This document shows, piece after piece, positions 45,176 to 55,746 of a stretch of 64,000 nucleotides of DNA (position 1 is its first letter; the number at the start of each line of letters is the position of its first letter). The stretch is from assembly GCF_029203305.1 (NCBI RefSeq), contig NC_089467.1, positions 310,001-374,000 on the forward strand, read 5' to 3'. The position numbers were made by a program, and so were the translations under genes. Below the pieces are notes generated by a model. The model was not told the DNA's origin. It saw only the letters and a program-made list of their open reading frames with translations, and searched no databases. This DNA is from Yamadazyma tenuis. Lineage: Eukaryota > Ascomycota > Pichiomycetes > Serinales > Debaryomycetaceae.

Positions 45176-47998
45176 TCACGTTACAATTTCAATGATCTTA
45201 TTCGAGTTTCCGGCAGTCACAAAAGCACTCCTAGTTTCGGGATTGACGTTGAACTTCTGTGCTGGAATGGAGCCAGGATAAACGTTCGAATTTTTACACT
45301 GGCTCACATTCAAGTAAGATAATAAAGAGTTGGAACTCAATAAGGAATCTATTCCGGCTCTGGTAACACGGATACACCCTTTAAGTGTCAAACTGGTAAG
45401 GGAGTGTAAACTCAAGGAGACCGTCAACAATGAAGAATCACTAACAGCACTTCCACAGAAGCTTAAGTCCAAGGATTTAAGGTTCTGACACCCTATGCAT
45501 AACACTTCGATCGAGATATCTGTTAACAGGCAACAAAAGTTTAGATTCAAGTTCTCCAAGTTAGGAAGAGAATTAGCAATTGAAATAATTGATTTGTCCG
45601 TCAAAAAAGTACAATCTTTCAAAGATAAAGTAGTCAACTTTGGGAAATATTTATATGTCCAATATTCAAACCCTTTATCGGTAATGGTTGTGCATCGTGT
45701 TAGGTCAAGTGCAGTCAATCTATCATTACAGTACTCTCCAATATGGTACATGACTCTGTCAGTAAGATGCTTACAGTATCCCAAGTTGATCTTGGTTAAT
45801 TTTTTGCATCCGATGCCTTCGTAATCATCGAAGTCGTTATCATAATGCACTTCCTCCGGGGTTTGGCTTGGGACTTTTTCGGTCCATCCGATCAACCTTT
45901 CCACAACATTATCTCTAACTTTTCGACAGTTGGAAAGATCGATTTCTTCGAGATTCTTACCAACACTTGGCACTGTCAAGTCCATAATGGCCATAGCACC
46001 AATTTCCCAATTGGAAGACATTTTGATAGACCGGATTTTTCCAGAAATTCCAATCTCGTTCACCATATAACTGAAGCCTTCGTCAGTTATATGGAAACAG
46101 TTGGAGATATTGATCAGCTTTGGTCTAGACCCAACAAACTTAACAATCTCCATCAACGACTTATCATCTACCGATGTGTTCCACGGGGTTAGATCGAGGG
46201 TTTGGAAAAGGGTGGGAGAAAGATACAACAACTGTCTCCATCTTCTGTTAATCAATCTCATCTTCATAAGAGTAGGAAGATCCAAAAACTCAAAGATTCG
46301 AAGCAAAATGGAATCAGTAAGAGCCCCATTATGGGACAAAATAGACGATCTTCTTCTCAACTTAGAATCATTCAACTTCAACCTTTTATTCACAGGCATG
46401 TACACAATTTCAGGTTCCACAGACAGAAACTGATTGAGAGATTGAGTAGCATTCAATGAAGGGGTCAAATTCAACGAAATTGATCTTCTTGGGTTAGGTC
46501 TCTTTGGCTTGATACTCAAAGGAACCAACATTTGTGTTGGCGAATGGTTGATGGCCTTTGGTTTGGATTTTTCTTTCTTATCAGAACTTCGGTCCACTTT
46601 GTCAGCGATTGCACTAGGGGGAATAGGACTTACACTTCTGGAATGGAAAGGTTTGAAATCAAACTTGAATTCGAAGCCCTTAAAGTCAACCTTCTCATCG
46701 TCTTCTCTGGCTTCGAAGTTACCCAAATGTTCATTTTCGTTGTTTCTGAATTCACTGGTGAATCGCATATGGTCGATTAAAAATGGGTATTCAATACAGA
46801 GATCTTTCAATAAATTGGACCGAATGACAATCAAATCGACATTGGTGATGGACCGAATAGAAGCAGATCTCTTAAAGTTAGGTTTATTGGAAATCCAGGA
46901 TAAGAACGACATCTCACCAAAGTAGTTGCTGTTATTCAATCTGGCAATCGGTTGTTCAGTATTGTTTTCACTGTTGAACTTGACCACTTCAACTTGTCCG
47001 CTGACAATAAAATAGATGTTGGATCCCATATCGTTCTCGTAGAAAATGTATTGAAAGGGCTTGAAGGTCAAGGGCTCAACTCCCAAACACAACTTGTGGA
47101 TGATATTGGAAGGGAGGTTTTGAAAAATAGGTAGATTTTTGATAAACAGATTGATGGAAACAGTAGCATCCACCTTGTCGTGGGGCATGCTTTCGTTGGA
47201 AGCGGTTGTCAAGGAAGCCGCTGGTGTCAAGGGCGGTATAACCGGTTGCAGAGGTTGTTGTTTAGTTTTTTTATCCAACATTGCCAACCGTTCTTGGGCC
47301 TCATCTCTTATACGTCTTTCCATGAGCGGAAAGTACCGCAACACGATGTTGAAATCCTTCGAGGTGAGTACCCCCACAAGCACCTTGGTCCTGGCTATGA
47401 CATTTGCAGTCCTGGGACGGTTGAAAAGAATACCAATTTCCCCAAAAAACTGGCCCGACGATAATTCGCTGTAAATAGACTCTCCGTCGGAACTGGTAAT
47501 CAATACCGTGCCTTTTAAGATCCAGTACATGGACTTCGAGTCGTCCCCTTTCTTAATGATATACGACTGCGGGTGGTAGGTAACAAGCTTCAAGTGGGAA
47601 ATAATCTTGTTGTAAAAGGAATTTGGAGCCTTTTTGAATAATGGAAAATTGGTCAAATCCAAGTTCTGTGTCATGAACGAGTTATCTGGAGACTGAATAT
47701 CTTTGTCTATCTTATTGTTGTAGTTGAAATCGTCATCCATTAGTAGCCGGCTTCTCTTCCCAACGGTGGAAGCAGATATTAGGGGTGAGCCCGTGGAGGA
47801 TATAGAGGAGTTTAACGATCGAACCGATGACTGTTCCGATTCTTCATCGAGGGATTCGTCGATCGAGAACAAGGGTTCTGCTGAGTTCTCGTCTGAGTAC
47901 CGTAGTTTGTTGGAATTTTCTTTGGAAGTGTTGATGTTAATATTAATGTTGTTCAACGGCGACGGGTTGTCAGGAACAAAGTTATTATTGAAGGACAT
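45176..47998 (-). CDS. Cyclic-nucleotide-binding / F-box / leucine-rich-repeat protein
   Basis: A 940-residue multidomain protein. Two cyclic-nucleotide-binding-like domains lie at about 115-235 (GQFFGEIGILFNRPRTANV, key residues FGEI and PRTA) and 285-405 (YFGEMSFLSW, then KRSASIRS). After a basic linker comes an F-box (about 558-600, LTDSILLRIFEFLDLPTLMKMRLINRRW). Amn1-type leucine-rich repeats run from about 620 to 910 (repeated LTALDLTRCTTITDKGF-like units). The F-box implies an SCF substrate receptor, possibly using Hrt1 encoded in this window (inference). Whether the first two domains bind cAMP or are degenerate cannot be told: each keeps the Glu of the phosphate cassette and an Arg. 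I give no gene symbol. Confidence 0.85.
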   Translation of the reverse strand: MSFNNNFVPDNPSPLNNINININTSKENSNKLRYSDENSAEPLFSIDESLDEESEQSSVRSLNSSISSTGSPLISASTVGKRSRLLMDDDFNYNNKIDKDIQSPDNSFMTQNLDLTNFPLFKKAPNSFYNKIISHLKLVTYHPQSYIIKKGDDSKSMYWILKGTVLITSSDGESIYSELSSGQFFGEIGILFNRPRTANVIARTKVLVGVLTSKDFNIVLRYFPLMERRIRDEAQERLAMLDKKTKQQPLQPVIPPLTPAASLTTASNESMPHDKVDATVSINLFIKNLPIFQNLPSNIIHKLCLGVEPLTFKPFQYIFYENDMGSNIYFIVSGQVEVVKFNSENNTEQPIARLNNSNYFGEMSFLSWISNKPNFKRSASIRSITNVDLIVIRSNLLKDLCIEYPFLIDHMRFTSEFRNNENEHLGNFEAREDDEKVDFKGFEFKFDFKPFHSRSVSPIPPSAIADKVDRSSDKKEKSKPKAINHSPTQMLVPLSIKPKRPNPRRSISLNLTPSLNATQSLNQFLSVEPEIVYMPVNKRLKLNDSKLRRRSSILSHNGALTDSILLRIFEFLDLPTLMKMRLINRRWRQLLYLSPTLFQTLDLTPWNTSVDDKSLMEIVKFVGSRPKLINISNCFHITDEGFSYMVNEIGISGKIRSIKMSSNWEIGAMAIMDLTVPSVGKNLEEIDLSNCRKVRDNVVERLIGWTEKVPSQTPEEVHYDNDFDDYEGIGCKKLTKINLGYCKHLTDRVMYHIGEYCNDRLTALDLTRCTTITDKGFEYWTYKYFPKLTTLSLKDCTFLTDKSIISIANSLPNLENLNLNFCCLLTDISIEVLCIGCQNLKSLDLSFCGSAVSDSSLLTVSLSLHSLTSLTLKGCIRVTRAGIDSLLSSNSLLSYLNVSQCKNSNVYPGSIPAQKFNVNPETRSAFVTAGNSNKIIEIVT

Positions 47999-50900
47999 CT
48001 AGCAAGGTTTGGGAACAAGGTTTTCTGAGGTCAGTCCGGAGTTTCTATGAAGGGTTCAAGTGGAATAAGAAAAGGCTTTTGATGGAAACCAGAATTATAT
48101 TGTTCTAGAAGATCTGAAATTAACAGTTGCCGGAACCGGCAGGAAGGGTATGTGGAAAGAAGTCACTTATTCAGCGGTGGAGGACACCAGGCACGTTTAG
48201 ACAATAAAGGGAGAACCACTAGGTGGGTTGTAACAGTTGAATGATGTTTTTAAGCAAGTAGTAAAAAAGAGCCTAGAAAACACCGTCAGATAATCTTGAG
48301 ATTTAAAAAAGATTCTTGCGAAAGGCTAAAAAAAGAAACGAGTTACCCCTAACACCCACACGCTTGAATTAAAACTACATAACTAATGACGCTAGTGAAG
48401 GTTAAGTGTGGCCTGGCAAGTTTGAAATAAGGTTTGACACTGACTCTACTTAGAATTTTGTATACCGAACTCAATAGTTTAATACTCAGATGGTGACTCT
48501 CGTTCAAATTAGCGTTATTTGGGCACTGGGGTGGGGTTCGGGTGTTGTTTAATGTTGGAGACACCACAATTCATTTACTAACGCAAACAGCAATCAATTC
48601 CGCAAGCGTCGCTGCAGCGAAAATTGGTACGAGGATGCGTGTGTGTCCACCAAATTCCGCCCTTCAAATAATTGAGCTGAACGCACCGGTTGTGCGGCCC
48701 CGCAGCATGCATGGATTCTATATCTGGCTTCTACGGCTTGCATGCTTGTGCAGCATCATATATGCCAGTCATTCGACTTGGACTTGGACATACAAACTAT
48801 CTTCTATTACATGCGTACATAGGACTGGAACAAGCTCTGAACCATGATAGGTGGTAATCGCCATATCTAAGAAGGAACTTTTAGAACACTCGGCTGCAGA
48901 TCGGTTATGCAAGGTAATTGGTCCATGCAGTAATTTCCCAGATAACGTCCATTGTTGTCAAATGCTGACGAAGAAATGGGGCATGAACGTCACTTGAGCT
49001 GAACTGGGAGGCACATGCCCCAACCGTTTCAACCATGGGTGGCTGTGCTAAATAGTCATTAAGTTTGTATGACCACATTCATGGTTATTGGCGTACCCCC
49101 CTTTGTGCAGCGCCTGTTAGACCTTCAATTATATTACAATTACATTTTTTAGCTTTTGTTTCTCAGCAGCAGCATCCTTCAGGTAAGACACATGAAATTA
49201 GGGGAGCTTTATGCATACGACTCCACTTCTTATGTAGCTGAAGGTATTCATGACGTACAACTGTAACCAATCAATAAATGTGAAAGTTTTGAAACTTCTT
49301 GTTGGCTTTTGCAAGAGAAATGCTCAAACTATTAGCTTCTGGGGCCCAAAGTTTATGGTTGACGATTGGCTGCTGGTAGGCCCGGTAACTTTCACGGGGG
49401 AAGCGGGGCTAGTACACAAACACCTCGTAGATGCCTAGTTTATCCCTTGGGTATACATATCATTGATAGCCTATAAATTGGGCATACTCTCGTACACCTT
49501 ACCATGCTTTCCCCACAATTTCCTTCTGTTTGGCCTAATGTGGGGTTACTCTACAAATTCTTTTTGGAATAGAAATCGTGTTCTTGTGGAACTGAAAGTT
49601 TATTTGATACTTTCACAGGCAGACGTGCACTCAGTTCGACGGCCGCCGGTACAGGCATATCTTGCTGAGATGCGAAATCTATTTGGAAAATAGACAATTT
49701 AATCCTATCGATACTCAGCACCACCAAGTATGAGTCCATGCACTAGAATGCAGTGCTTGAGTTTGGTGGACGGTTTGGTAAACTACTATTTATCGTTTGT
49801 TTATCGCATGGACCTTTAAGTTAGTTCATCTATGTGTAGGAATGTAAATATTTTTTAGTCCTCATTTGGGAAGTATTAGACGCTTGGGAAGAGTCAAATT
49901 ATCAGGCACTGGGCTGTGGGGTGCTTTTCCGAATTTAAATTGAATACGAACCTTATTGTTGTAGCCCAGCTGGGACCAATCATATTTCGACTTGATTCCT
50001 GCACGGAGTTGTCCACATCAAGTTCCATTCATTAGAAACACTATCGTGGACTACTTTTTGATCAGCATGCAGGAGTTGGACCGTAAACAGAAGGGCAATT
50101 AGGTTCCAAGCGACAATTAGATGGTATTTCCTGGGGTGAATCATACAGTTGATCCCATTCTATTTGAACATTACTTCTCAATAATGTCGATTATGGTTTC
50201 TAAAACGTAACTTACTGATTTTCCAATTGAAGGCCTAGACAGAATAAATGGCGCTTCTTTTGATATTAGAATCCATGCACTAGAATTGCTTAACAATCAA
50301 TATATATAACTTACCAGGTGGGCGGGTTGCATTGGATTCCTTTTAAATTTACGATCTTTGAAAAAGGAGTTAAAACTGTCAAGTTTTCGAATCTGGAGCA
50401 GAAGAGTCATTCCGATTCCAAGACTTTTATCTGGCTATTTGGACATTTGCATGCTGTGTTTCCAGTCCACGCACGCATTCGGGTGATACGCTTATAAAAT
50501 TTAGCAGAGACAAAGAATCCCATGAAAACTACTGATTCCAGTGGACATGAAAGGCTTGACTGAAAATTCTCTTGCAGTCGAGACAGAAGGCACTGGCAAA
50601 AATACTGATATGTGATAAACATAATTAGAACCGGGCACTTTTACGAGCACATAATTATGCCAGACGAGAAGTGCATTGTAGCCTACGTTAACAATATTTG
50701 GGCGATCTATGAATTCGTCTGTTGCCCGCAACAAAACATTCCCTTACACACCTTGTCTTAAACCCGTTCTCCACCCATCAAATAATGTGTATAATTGCGT
50801 GGGTACTCTTCCCAAAATTGCAGCCGATCAAACCCAAGCGGGTTGTTAAAGGTACACGCTAATGCACTATCGCGGCTGTCACTACGAAAAGGTGCGCAGA

Positions 50901-51453
50901 GTTGCAAACCCTTGTACCAGGGCGGCAGCACTCCAAAACAAGCACGGTGTTCCGATAACAAGTATCACAACCCGCTCGTGACCAGTATTTGGGCACTTAC
51001 AACCCCCACCAGCTCGTCCTTACTTACGGGCGGCTCAAACCCCAAATACGTCGTGCTCGTCTAATGCCTTTACCCGCATGATTTACTACACGATTTTGCA
51101 GGAAAACCAAATAAAAATCGCGTATTCTCCGCTGGTTCTACTCTTTTTAACCTTTTTAGTGACTTCTGGGGGGCTGCATTTATACAAAAACACCCTTCTT
51201 TTCATTCCTTTAGATTTATTGGTAATAGTACTTTAGCTGATTACCAGCATTGTTTGTATCCCTTTGTTCATTGGGTCACCGTCACAGAATTACGTGTTGC
51301 GCTTGAACCTGAACTTGCATCTTGCTATTCAAAACATCAAAGCATACCTATTTAACCAAAAGTTCTGCCTCCACAAAGCTCATCTTCCTCCCCTTCGCTT
51401 TCTTACCATATATCGTACACGCAACTTGTACCTACCCCTGCATTCCTTTTTCC
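47999..51453. other. Gene desert of about 3.45 kb
   Basis: This is the longest stretch without a convincing gene, between two divergent genes. All open frames are short and show no family motifs. Base composition is near that of coding DNA, not AT-rich. Seen: an exact 15-base repeat TCCATGCACTAGAAT (49735-49749 and 50272-50286), several TATA-like sites, and GTGAAAGTT/AACTTTCAC-type sites near 49282, 49388 and 49606. No tRNA, LTR or snoRNA pattern was recognised. It could be a long regulatory region, a source of non-coding RNA, decayed genes or a regional centromere. Confidence 0.4.
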
Positions 51454-52980
51454 ATGGTTGATGTCTTCAAACTCGTGAGCCCTCCAGACGGAGACGAATT
51501 CAGGATCCCACTAATTCTTCTGGAGTTATACGCCTTCATAAACAACGACATCTGCGAAGGGATCTTCCGAATCAACGGCTCGTTGAAGAAGGTTAACCAG
51601 TACTACAATTCCTTACACAGGTACCATAGATGGTTACCCGAGGCTAATATTTATGATGTGTGCTCCTTACTCAAGAAGCTTTTAACCACCAACTACAAAT
51701 TCTTTGATATATCCAAGTTGGATCTTGGGGAATTGAAGGAATTGTCTGACGAAAAGTTCAATTGGGAATACTTCAACCGGTTTATGAACAACAACTTGAA
51801 CTCATTAAGTTTGCACATCTTCATGTATACGATAGCATTCACCTCCAGGTTATTGGACCACAGCGACATCACCAAAATGTCCTTGTTGAATTTCTCAATC
51901 ATTTTCCAGCCCATTTTCTTTTCCTGTGACAGCTTGGTGGGTTTGCCCAACTACATCAACTTGCTCAACTTTTTGTTGAAGAACCATCAGAAAATCGACA
52001 TTGATCAAAGTTTGATTGATTCAGACTTTAAACTTGCATTATCAGAGTCATCTGTTGAAACTGACTTTACGGATAACTCGTCCTTCTTTTACCGATTTAA
52101 AAGTTTCAAAAACAAATCCATCGACTCTATTAACGATATTGGCCGCAAAATTCCTTTCAGCAATGATATCACCTTTAAGGGCTACCGCTTCAACAACAGA
52201 TCCGTTGATATGGTGTCCTTCTTGAAGGATAACCGGGATTCTTTAAGCGACCAGAGCAAAGATGAAGAAAGTGCGGGTACGGTGATTACAGAGGTTCCAG
52301 AGAATGGGCCCATCACCAATTCTGAATCCACACAATCAGTTTCCTCGTCAACCGACCCACAGATTGGTTCTCAAGATGCGCAACCGGATCCCGAGCCTGA
52401 ATCTAACCCCGAATACACTCACACTTTGGAACCCCCTACCCATAAATTCCCAGTGTTTGAAATCGACGAGTCTATTGACCCATTGACAGTCGACCCCGAG
52501 ATCAACGCGGTTATTCATTTGAAGGATATCGATACCCAGTCCTTCCAATTCGATGTCGATTTAGATTCTTCGTCTAATTCTTCTTTCCACTCCCTTAACG
52601 ACGACTCTGATGATACGAGCAACCAGATGAACCAGTCTAATTTTAGCAACGATACCAATGATACCAGCTTTCAGATCTCTGAATTATCTCATAAACCAAG
52701 CATGTGGTCTCTTCGATCCCACAAGGAACCCAAGCATAGTAAGCATCACGAGTCCAAAACTACCCGCAAAAAACCAACCAGTAAATTGGCCCAAACGGCG
52801 ACAAGGAAAAGAAGCTCGACCATTCTTTCAAGAGTCGAGTCTCGTCTTGACTCCAAGTCGGAGCCCAGATCATCCTGTGACACTTTATCACTGATGGAAA
52901 AGCGGAGGAGCTTGGCCAAGGTCTTCAAAAATGAAGGGATCAAGTTTCCCTTGAAGCTTAAATCCAAGAGTATTTACTAA
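51454..52980 (+). CDS. RhoGAP-domain protein
   Basis: A 508-residue GTPase-activating protein for Rho-type GTPases. Starting at MVDVFKLVSP (51454), the RhoGAP domain occupies about 5-195. The arginine finger is R39 in EGIFRINGS; supporting motifs are the DVCSLLKKLL helix and a late FSIIFQPIFF segment in place of the usual LAIVWAPNLL. The C-terminal 300 residues are low-complexity (Ser/Asp/Glu-rich, then a basic tail with RKRSS). The domain is at the extreme N-terminus, as in the Ecm25/Sac7-like branch, but I cannot assign an orthologue. Frame upstream to 51322 has no ATG. It faces the gene desert, so its promoter may be very long. Confidence 0.8.
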   Translation: MVDVFKLVSPPDGDEFRIPLILLELYAFINNDICEGIFRINGSLKKVNQYYNSLHRYHRWLPEANIYDVCSLLKKLLTTNYKFFDISKLDLGELKELSDEKFNWEYFNRFMNNNLNSLSLHIFMYTIAFTSRLLDHSDITKMSLLNFSIIFQPIFFSCDSLVGLPNYINLLNFLLKNHQKIDIDQSLIDSDFKLALSESSVETDFTDNSSFFYRFKSFKNKSIDSINDIGRKIPFSNDITFKGYRFNNRSVDMVSFLKDNRDSLSDQSKDEESAGTVITEVPENGPITNSESTQSVSSSTDPQIGSQDAQPDPEPESNPEYTHTLEPPTHKFPVFEIDESIDPLTVDPEINAVIHLKDIDTQSFQFDVDLDSSSNSSFHSLNDDSDDTSNQMNQSNFSNDTNDTSFQISELSHKPSMWSLRSHKEPKHSKHHESKTTRKKPTSKLAQTATRKRSSTILSRVESRLDSKSEPRSSCDTLSLMEKRRSLAKVFKNEGIKFPLKLKSKSIY

Positions 52981-53334
52981 GTTTGCAATAATTACAAGAA
53001 ATATATGTCTCTGTGAATACTACTTCTATCGCGTGCTTTGCTACTGAGTGATGGTTTCTTTCTTGGTGTACGAGTGATTTCATTATCTACTCGTAAATAT
53101 GAGCATGTGAAGTTGACGGCAGAAATGTACCAGATCTCTTCCACTGCAACGACCCTGTGATTGTAAGTAATACACATTGGATGATTTTTTAGGACACCTT
53201 TATCTTTCGTGTATATGACACATCTTCAGGGTCCTTGGTATGGCGTGCGACAACCAACAATACCAAAATACCTTCTCCGTTTGCAGCTAAAAAAAAAGAT
53301 ATACACCACAAACCCATTTTTTTTTCCCAACAAC
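52981..53334. other. Intergenic region before the orphan gene
   Basis: No gene is seen. Poly-A (about 53289-53297) and poly-T (53319-53327) tracts lie just before the ATG at 53335. The frame is open from 53209, but the ATG at 53335 follows these tracts and is the better start. Confidence 0.4.
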
Positions 53335-54258
53335 ATGAATAACTCAGCACCCCAAATAAAGGAAGACCAGGCCAACTACAGTCTCTCACTTCGTAACCTT
53401 GTACTTTCCCAATGGGATGCACTTGTTAAACGTTTTGTGGGAAGCATTATGAACGAGTTAAAGGGTAACCCAAGTGATCAATCGTTTCAGGGGAACATCA
53501 GATCTCTTTCTGATGGATCACCCATTTGGCATCCTGCGACGGAATTACAGTGGGAATCAGGGTTTCCTACCTTTGGAGACCTTCTTCAAGCTAATGGGGA
53601 GAGCATCAGAGAGAAGTTGGCACAAGTTACTGGTCACAATACTACTTCTGCCCAAGACTCTTTTCTCGAATACTTGGATCTTCTTAATTTCAACCGATTG
53701 GAAGGAATAGCATTGAAACAGATATACGCCCGTCTTACTAACTCAGTTAAAGCCCAAAATGCCAGTCTTGTTTTGCCTTATACCGATGACGGTAAGCCTG
53801 TTACTTTCACTGAGGAGATAACTTCACTTGAAAGTCTCAGACACCCAGCACTTCGCCTGCTTTATAGACAATATGGGTTTACAGGTGCAGCAACCTGTGT
53901 ATCAATTATACAAGCGCTCAAACCAATTTTCTTCGTACATCACAGAGATGCTCAATCATTCTCAAGAATTTTTGCACGAATGGGAAACGACATGATTAAT
54001 ATGATCAATACGACGAGTGATTTGGGTACTGTGATTCGTGAAGAAATGACTGGTATGGAAGAGAGAATGCGTACTGAAGTTGACGGTTTACGTACTATGA
54101 TTCGTGAAGAATTACCCGCTCTATTTGTTCACCAATTAACTGTTCTTTTCCAGCATATTCTTCAACAATTAAGTACTCGGGCGCTTCAGAGCATTGAAAA
54201 TCTTCAAACAGCTCAACCTAATGCAAATACTGGTGATGATGCTGCTGATGGTAGTTAG
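53335..54258 (+). CDS. Unrecognised protein with atypical codon usage
   Basis: A 307-residue protein from ATG 53335 that I do not recognise. No signal peptide or membrane segment is evident. The first 220 residues look globular and Trp/Phe-containing (SPIWHPATELQWESGFPTFGDLL is one stretch; key residues W-HP-ATE-LQW). Residues about 225-275 are Met/Glu-rich and likely coiled coil, with IREE repeated twice (nucleotides 54034-54045 and 54100-54111 are the same 12 bases). The tail is Asn/Asp-rich. Codon use departs from the neighbours: about half of the Leu codons are CTT (about 18 of 36) and only about 6 are TTG, and CGT is common for Arg. This suggests a young, fast-evolving or transferred gene (inference). 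It could be lineage-specific. Confidence 0.6.
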   Translation: MNNSAPQIKEDQANYSLSLRNLVLSQWDALVKRFVGSIMNELKGNPSDQSFQGNIRSLSDGSPIWHPATELQWESGFPTFGDLLQANGESIREKLAQVTGHNTTSAQDSFLEYLDLLNFNRLEGIALKQIYARLTNSVKAQNASLVLPYTDDGKPVTFTEEITSLESLRHPALRLLYRQYGFTGAATCVSIIQALKPIFFVHHRDAQSFSRIFARMGNDMINMINTTSDLGTVIREEMTGMEERMRTEVDGLRTMIREELPALFVHQLTVLFQHILQQLSTRALQSIENLQTAQPNANTGDDAADGS

Positions 54259-54853
54259 AAGAATGAAACGAGTCAGGCTTTCATTCTCCGAGTACTTGCT
54301 TTTGCAATTATTTAATTGAACAGCAAGCCCTTGAGTCTGAACAGCCATTTTATCCGTTGTCACCAACAACACAAATATAGATAACCCTGTAATTGTTTAG
54401 TTAGGGAATAAAGTGTTTGGTTTATCATTCAGCACAATCCGGTTATTGAGGTATCCGCGTAAAGAACCAAGTTGGTTATCCATGGTGTGGACGGAGCCTC
54501 TTGGGCCAAAGCTTTGTCAGTGTTCGTGTCTTGAGTGAAGGGCAGATTCTGAGGCCATTAAAGTAAATCCAGAGAACTCGTGTACTCACAAAATTCTGGC
54601 TAACTTCTACCAAGTAAAGTGTACCTGATACTTATGTTTGTTCCAACACGTTAACTCTGAGGCCTTATAGGACTACTGTTATAGACTTTGGAGACTTTGC
54701 TATATATACTTCTAATTTGCTAGCCAAACAGTAAAGATCTTAACCGTGAAATGAGCTGTAAGATCTCCAAAAAAAACTTCTACCTGCTAAGTCTGAAGAA
54801 AGTCGCATTAGTGTTTTGCAAAAATTTTCAGTTTTCGAAATTTCTGTCAAACC
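54259..54853. other. Intergenic region after the orphan gene
   Basis: 595 bp with no convincing gene. I looked for LTR ends (TGTTG...CAACA) and saw none that pair convincingly. Confidence 0.4.
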
Positions 54854-55645
54854 ATGTTCAACTTTCTTAAGCTGTTCGGCCAAGGGACTGTGCGGTCCTT
54901 GTCCACATCCAGCATTTTAAGGGCACCGAGAGCAGATCCTAAGAAACAATTAAAGAAGACTATCAAAGACAAAAGAAGGAACAAACAGAATCCAGCCTTA
55001 CATCCTTTGTACATGGACATCCCAAAAGCCTTAAGATACTTGAGAAGTGCAGAAATTGGTGAACAAGCCAGCAAGAGCACCATCAGTCTATTGATCACGG
55101 TGATACCTGAAAGAGGGTCCAAGCCATTATCGGGTTTATTGAAATTACCTAACCCTGTATCATCCTCCAAGATTTTGGTGTTCTCAAACGACCCTATACA
55201 AATGAATGTGGATACCAGCTCATTCTTGATGGGAGGAACCGAATTGGTGGGTCAAATTGCCGACGGAAAAGTGGATGTATCGGGATTCACCCATTCTTAC
55301 GCCACCTTGGATGTATTACCGGAGTTAAAATCGATCCAAAGAATATTGGGTCCTAAGAACTTGATGTGTATGCCCAGGAAGGGGAATGTTGCTGACGCCA
55401 CAGAGCTTCCCACCTTGATAGAGAGCAACATGGGAACTATGCCATTCAAACAAACCGACAGACACTTGAGTTTCCCCATCGCTAGATGTGATTTCTCCGA
55501 TAAAAAGGTGTTAGAAAACATCACCGAAGCATCCAAAACTATCCACAGTTTGCAACCACCCGGAACCAAAAAACCCAACTTGATTGGCCAGACCGTAATA
55601 TCATCCACCAAGGGTCCCGGAATCGTCATTAACTTCAATAATTAG
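54854..55645 (+). CDS. MRPL1: Mitochondrial ribosomal protein uL1m
   Basis: Large-subunit mitochondrial ribosomal protein of the L1 family, 263 residues. The presequence is about 1-22 (FNFLKLFGQGTVRSLSTSSILR, ending at a typical SSILR cleavage region; only this short stretch is cited). The L1 features are PLYMDIPKALRYLRSAEIG, VFSNDPIQ, and the C-terminal RGNV-like PRKGNVADATE and the end IVINFNN. L1 binds 23S/21S rRNA at the mobile L1 stalk. The Met at 54854 immediately precedes the presequence. Confidence 0.88.
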   Translation: MFNFLKLFGQGTVRSLSTSSILRAPRADPKKQLKKTIKDKRRNKQNPALHPLYMDIPKALRYLRSAEIGEQASKSTISLLITVIPERGSKPLSGLLKLPNPVSSSKILVFSNDPIQMNVDTSSFLMGGTELVGQIADGKVDVSGFTHSYATLDVLPELKSIQRILGPKNLMCMPRKGNVADATELPTLIESNMGTMPFKQTDRHLSFPIARCDFSDKKVLENITEASKTIHSLQPPGTKKPNLIGQTVISSTKGPGIVINFNN

Positions 55646-55746
55646 TTACTCGGTTATTCTTGTACATAAGTAAACTCTCGCCATCCGAATCTTAACGTCT
55701 CATCAAATTTCCCATCGCGGTGCCTAATCTCTGTTCAACACTACGC

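Noticed and set aside
48542..51064. Several 60-100-codon frames in the gene desert
   Set aside because: Mixed composition without family motifs, overlapping frames on both strands, and several lacking an ATG.
53209..53334. N-terminal extension of the orphan gene
   Set aside because: It runs through poly-A and poly-T tracts and has a low-complexity translation; the ATG at 53335 is the natural start.
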